Shown here piece after piece: positions 16,495 through 16,582 of a stretch of DNA of 16,582 nucleotides (the first letter of the stretch is position 1; each line of letters starts with the position of its first letter). The notes under the pieces are model-generated. The model ran no database searches and had not been told where the DNA came from. It was given only the letters and a program-made list of their open reading frames with translations. The position numbers were made by a program, and so were the translations under genes. Origin of the DNA: Lentimicrobiaceae bacterium (GTDB lineage Bacteria; Bacteroidota; Bacteroidia; Bacteroidales; SKPS01); the NCBI GenBank assembly GCA_007119395.1, contig SKPS01000149.1:1-16582 (forward strand). Direction: 5' to 3'.

Positions 16495-16530
16495 GGATGT
16501 GGGGATGTGGGGATGTGGGGATGTGAGGAT
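16487..16530 (+). repeat. Octamer tandem array 2 (GGATGTGG/A), overlapping the ftsE stop
   Basis: Units are TGATGTGA (16487-16494, containing the last ftsE codons ATG TGA), three GGATGTGG, one GGATGTGA, and a partial GGAT. Orientation and consensus match array 1 at 10431. Here G-ending units dominate, giving three GGGG runs spaced by ATGT. Confidence 0.95.
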
Positions 16531-16532
16531 CC

Positions 16533-16568
16533 CGAAAAATCGAAAACCTATGGTTTTCTGATTTTTCG
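16533..16568 (+). terminator. Inverted repeat after ftsE, possible terminator
   Basis: CGAAAAATC (16533-16541) pairs with GATTTTTCG (16560-16568), and AAAACC (16543-16548) with GGTTTT (16552-16557), around a TAT loop with a small internal bulge (G against CT). This makes 15 bp of pairing, 38 bp past the ftsE stop. T-runs lie inside the 3' arm rather than after it, so it is not a textbook terminator. It may act in either direction. Confidence 0.5.
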
Positions 16569-16582
16569 AGGATTCTCGAAAA
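16563..16582. repeat. Second inverted repeat, overlapping the first, at the window edge
   Basis: TTTTCGAG (16563-16570) and CTCGAAAA (16575-16582) are perfect 8-bp complements around GATT. The left arm shares six bases with the preceding hairpin, so the two structures exclude each other. The motif ends exactly at the window edge and may continue. Confidence 0.6.

Overview
The window looks like chromosomal DNA of a member of the Bacteroidota, probably class Bacteroidia. The evidence is a short principal sigma factor without region 1.1, a type IX secretion (T9SS) C-terminal sorting domain, a gingipain-type C25 peptidase, a Bacteroidales-style C69 dipeptidase, exact TAnnTTTG -7 promoter boxes, and the lack of Shine-Dalgarno sequences before most starts. 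I see no tRNA, rRNA, CRISPR array, transposase or phage gene, and no gene-free stretch longer than about 190 bp.

Left half (1-8537, minus strand): two very large exported proteins lie head to tail, 62 bp apart, probably in one transcription unit. The upstream gene encodes a CotH-kinase-fold protein with lamin-tail, chitobiase-C-like and T9SS sorting domains. The downstream gene encodes a gingipain-like C25 cysteine peptidase with C-terminal adhesion-type repeats; it runs off the left edge of the window. Divergent to this pair, on the plus strand, is an exported C69 dipeptidase (8782-10431). The shared 8538-8781 region holds one exact -7 box for each direction.

Right half: a core housekeeping block on the minus strand. 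In transcription order it is rpsO, pnp, rpoD (principal sigma factor) and rpe. There are clear intrinsic terminators after rpsO and after rpoD, and rpe has its own promoter. Divergent from rpsO is a short-chain dehydrogenase/reductase gene, followed on the plus strand by an FtsE-type ABC ATPase gene near the right edge.

The least explained element is an octamer tandem array (consensus GGATGTGA/G). It occurs twice about 6 kb apart, both times in the same orientation and both times fused to the stop codon of a plus-strand gene (the C69 dipeptidase and ftsE). The second copy is followed by two overlapping inverted repeats that reach the window edge. The CotH/C25 pair is the most interesting protein-level association: it would put a predicted protein kinase and a protease together on the cell surface.
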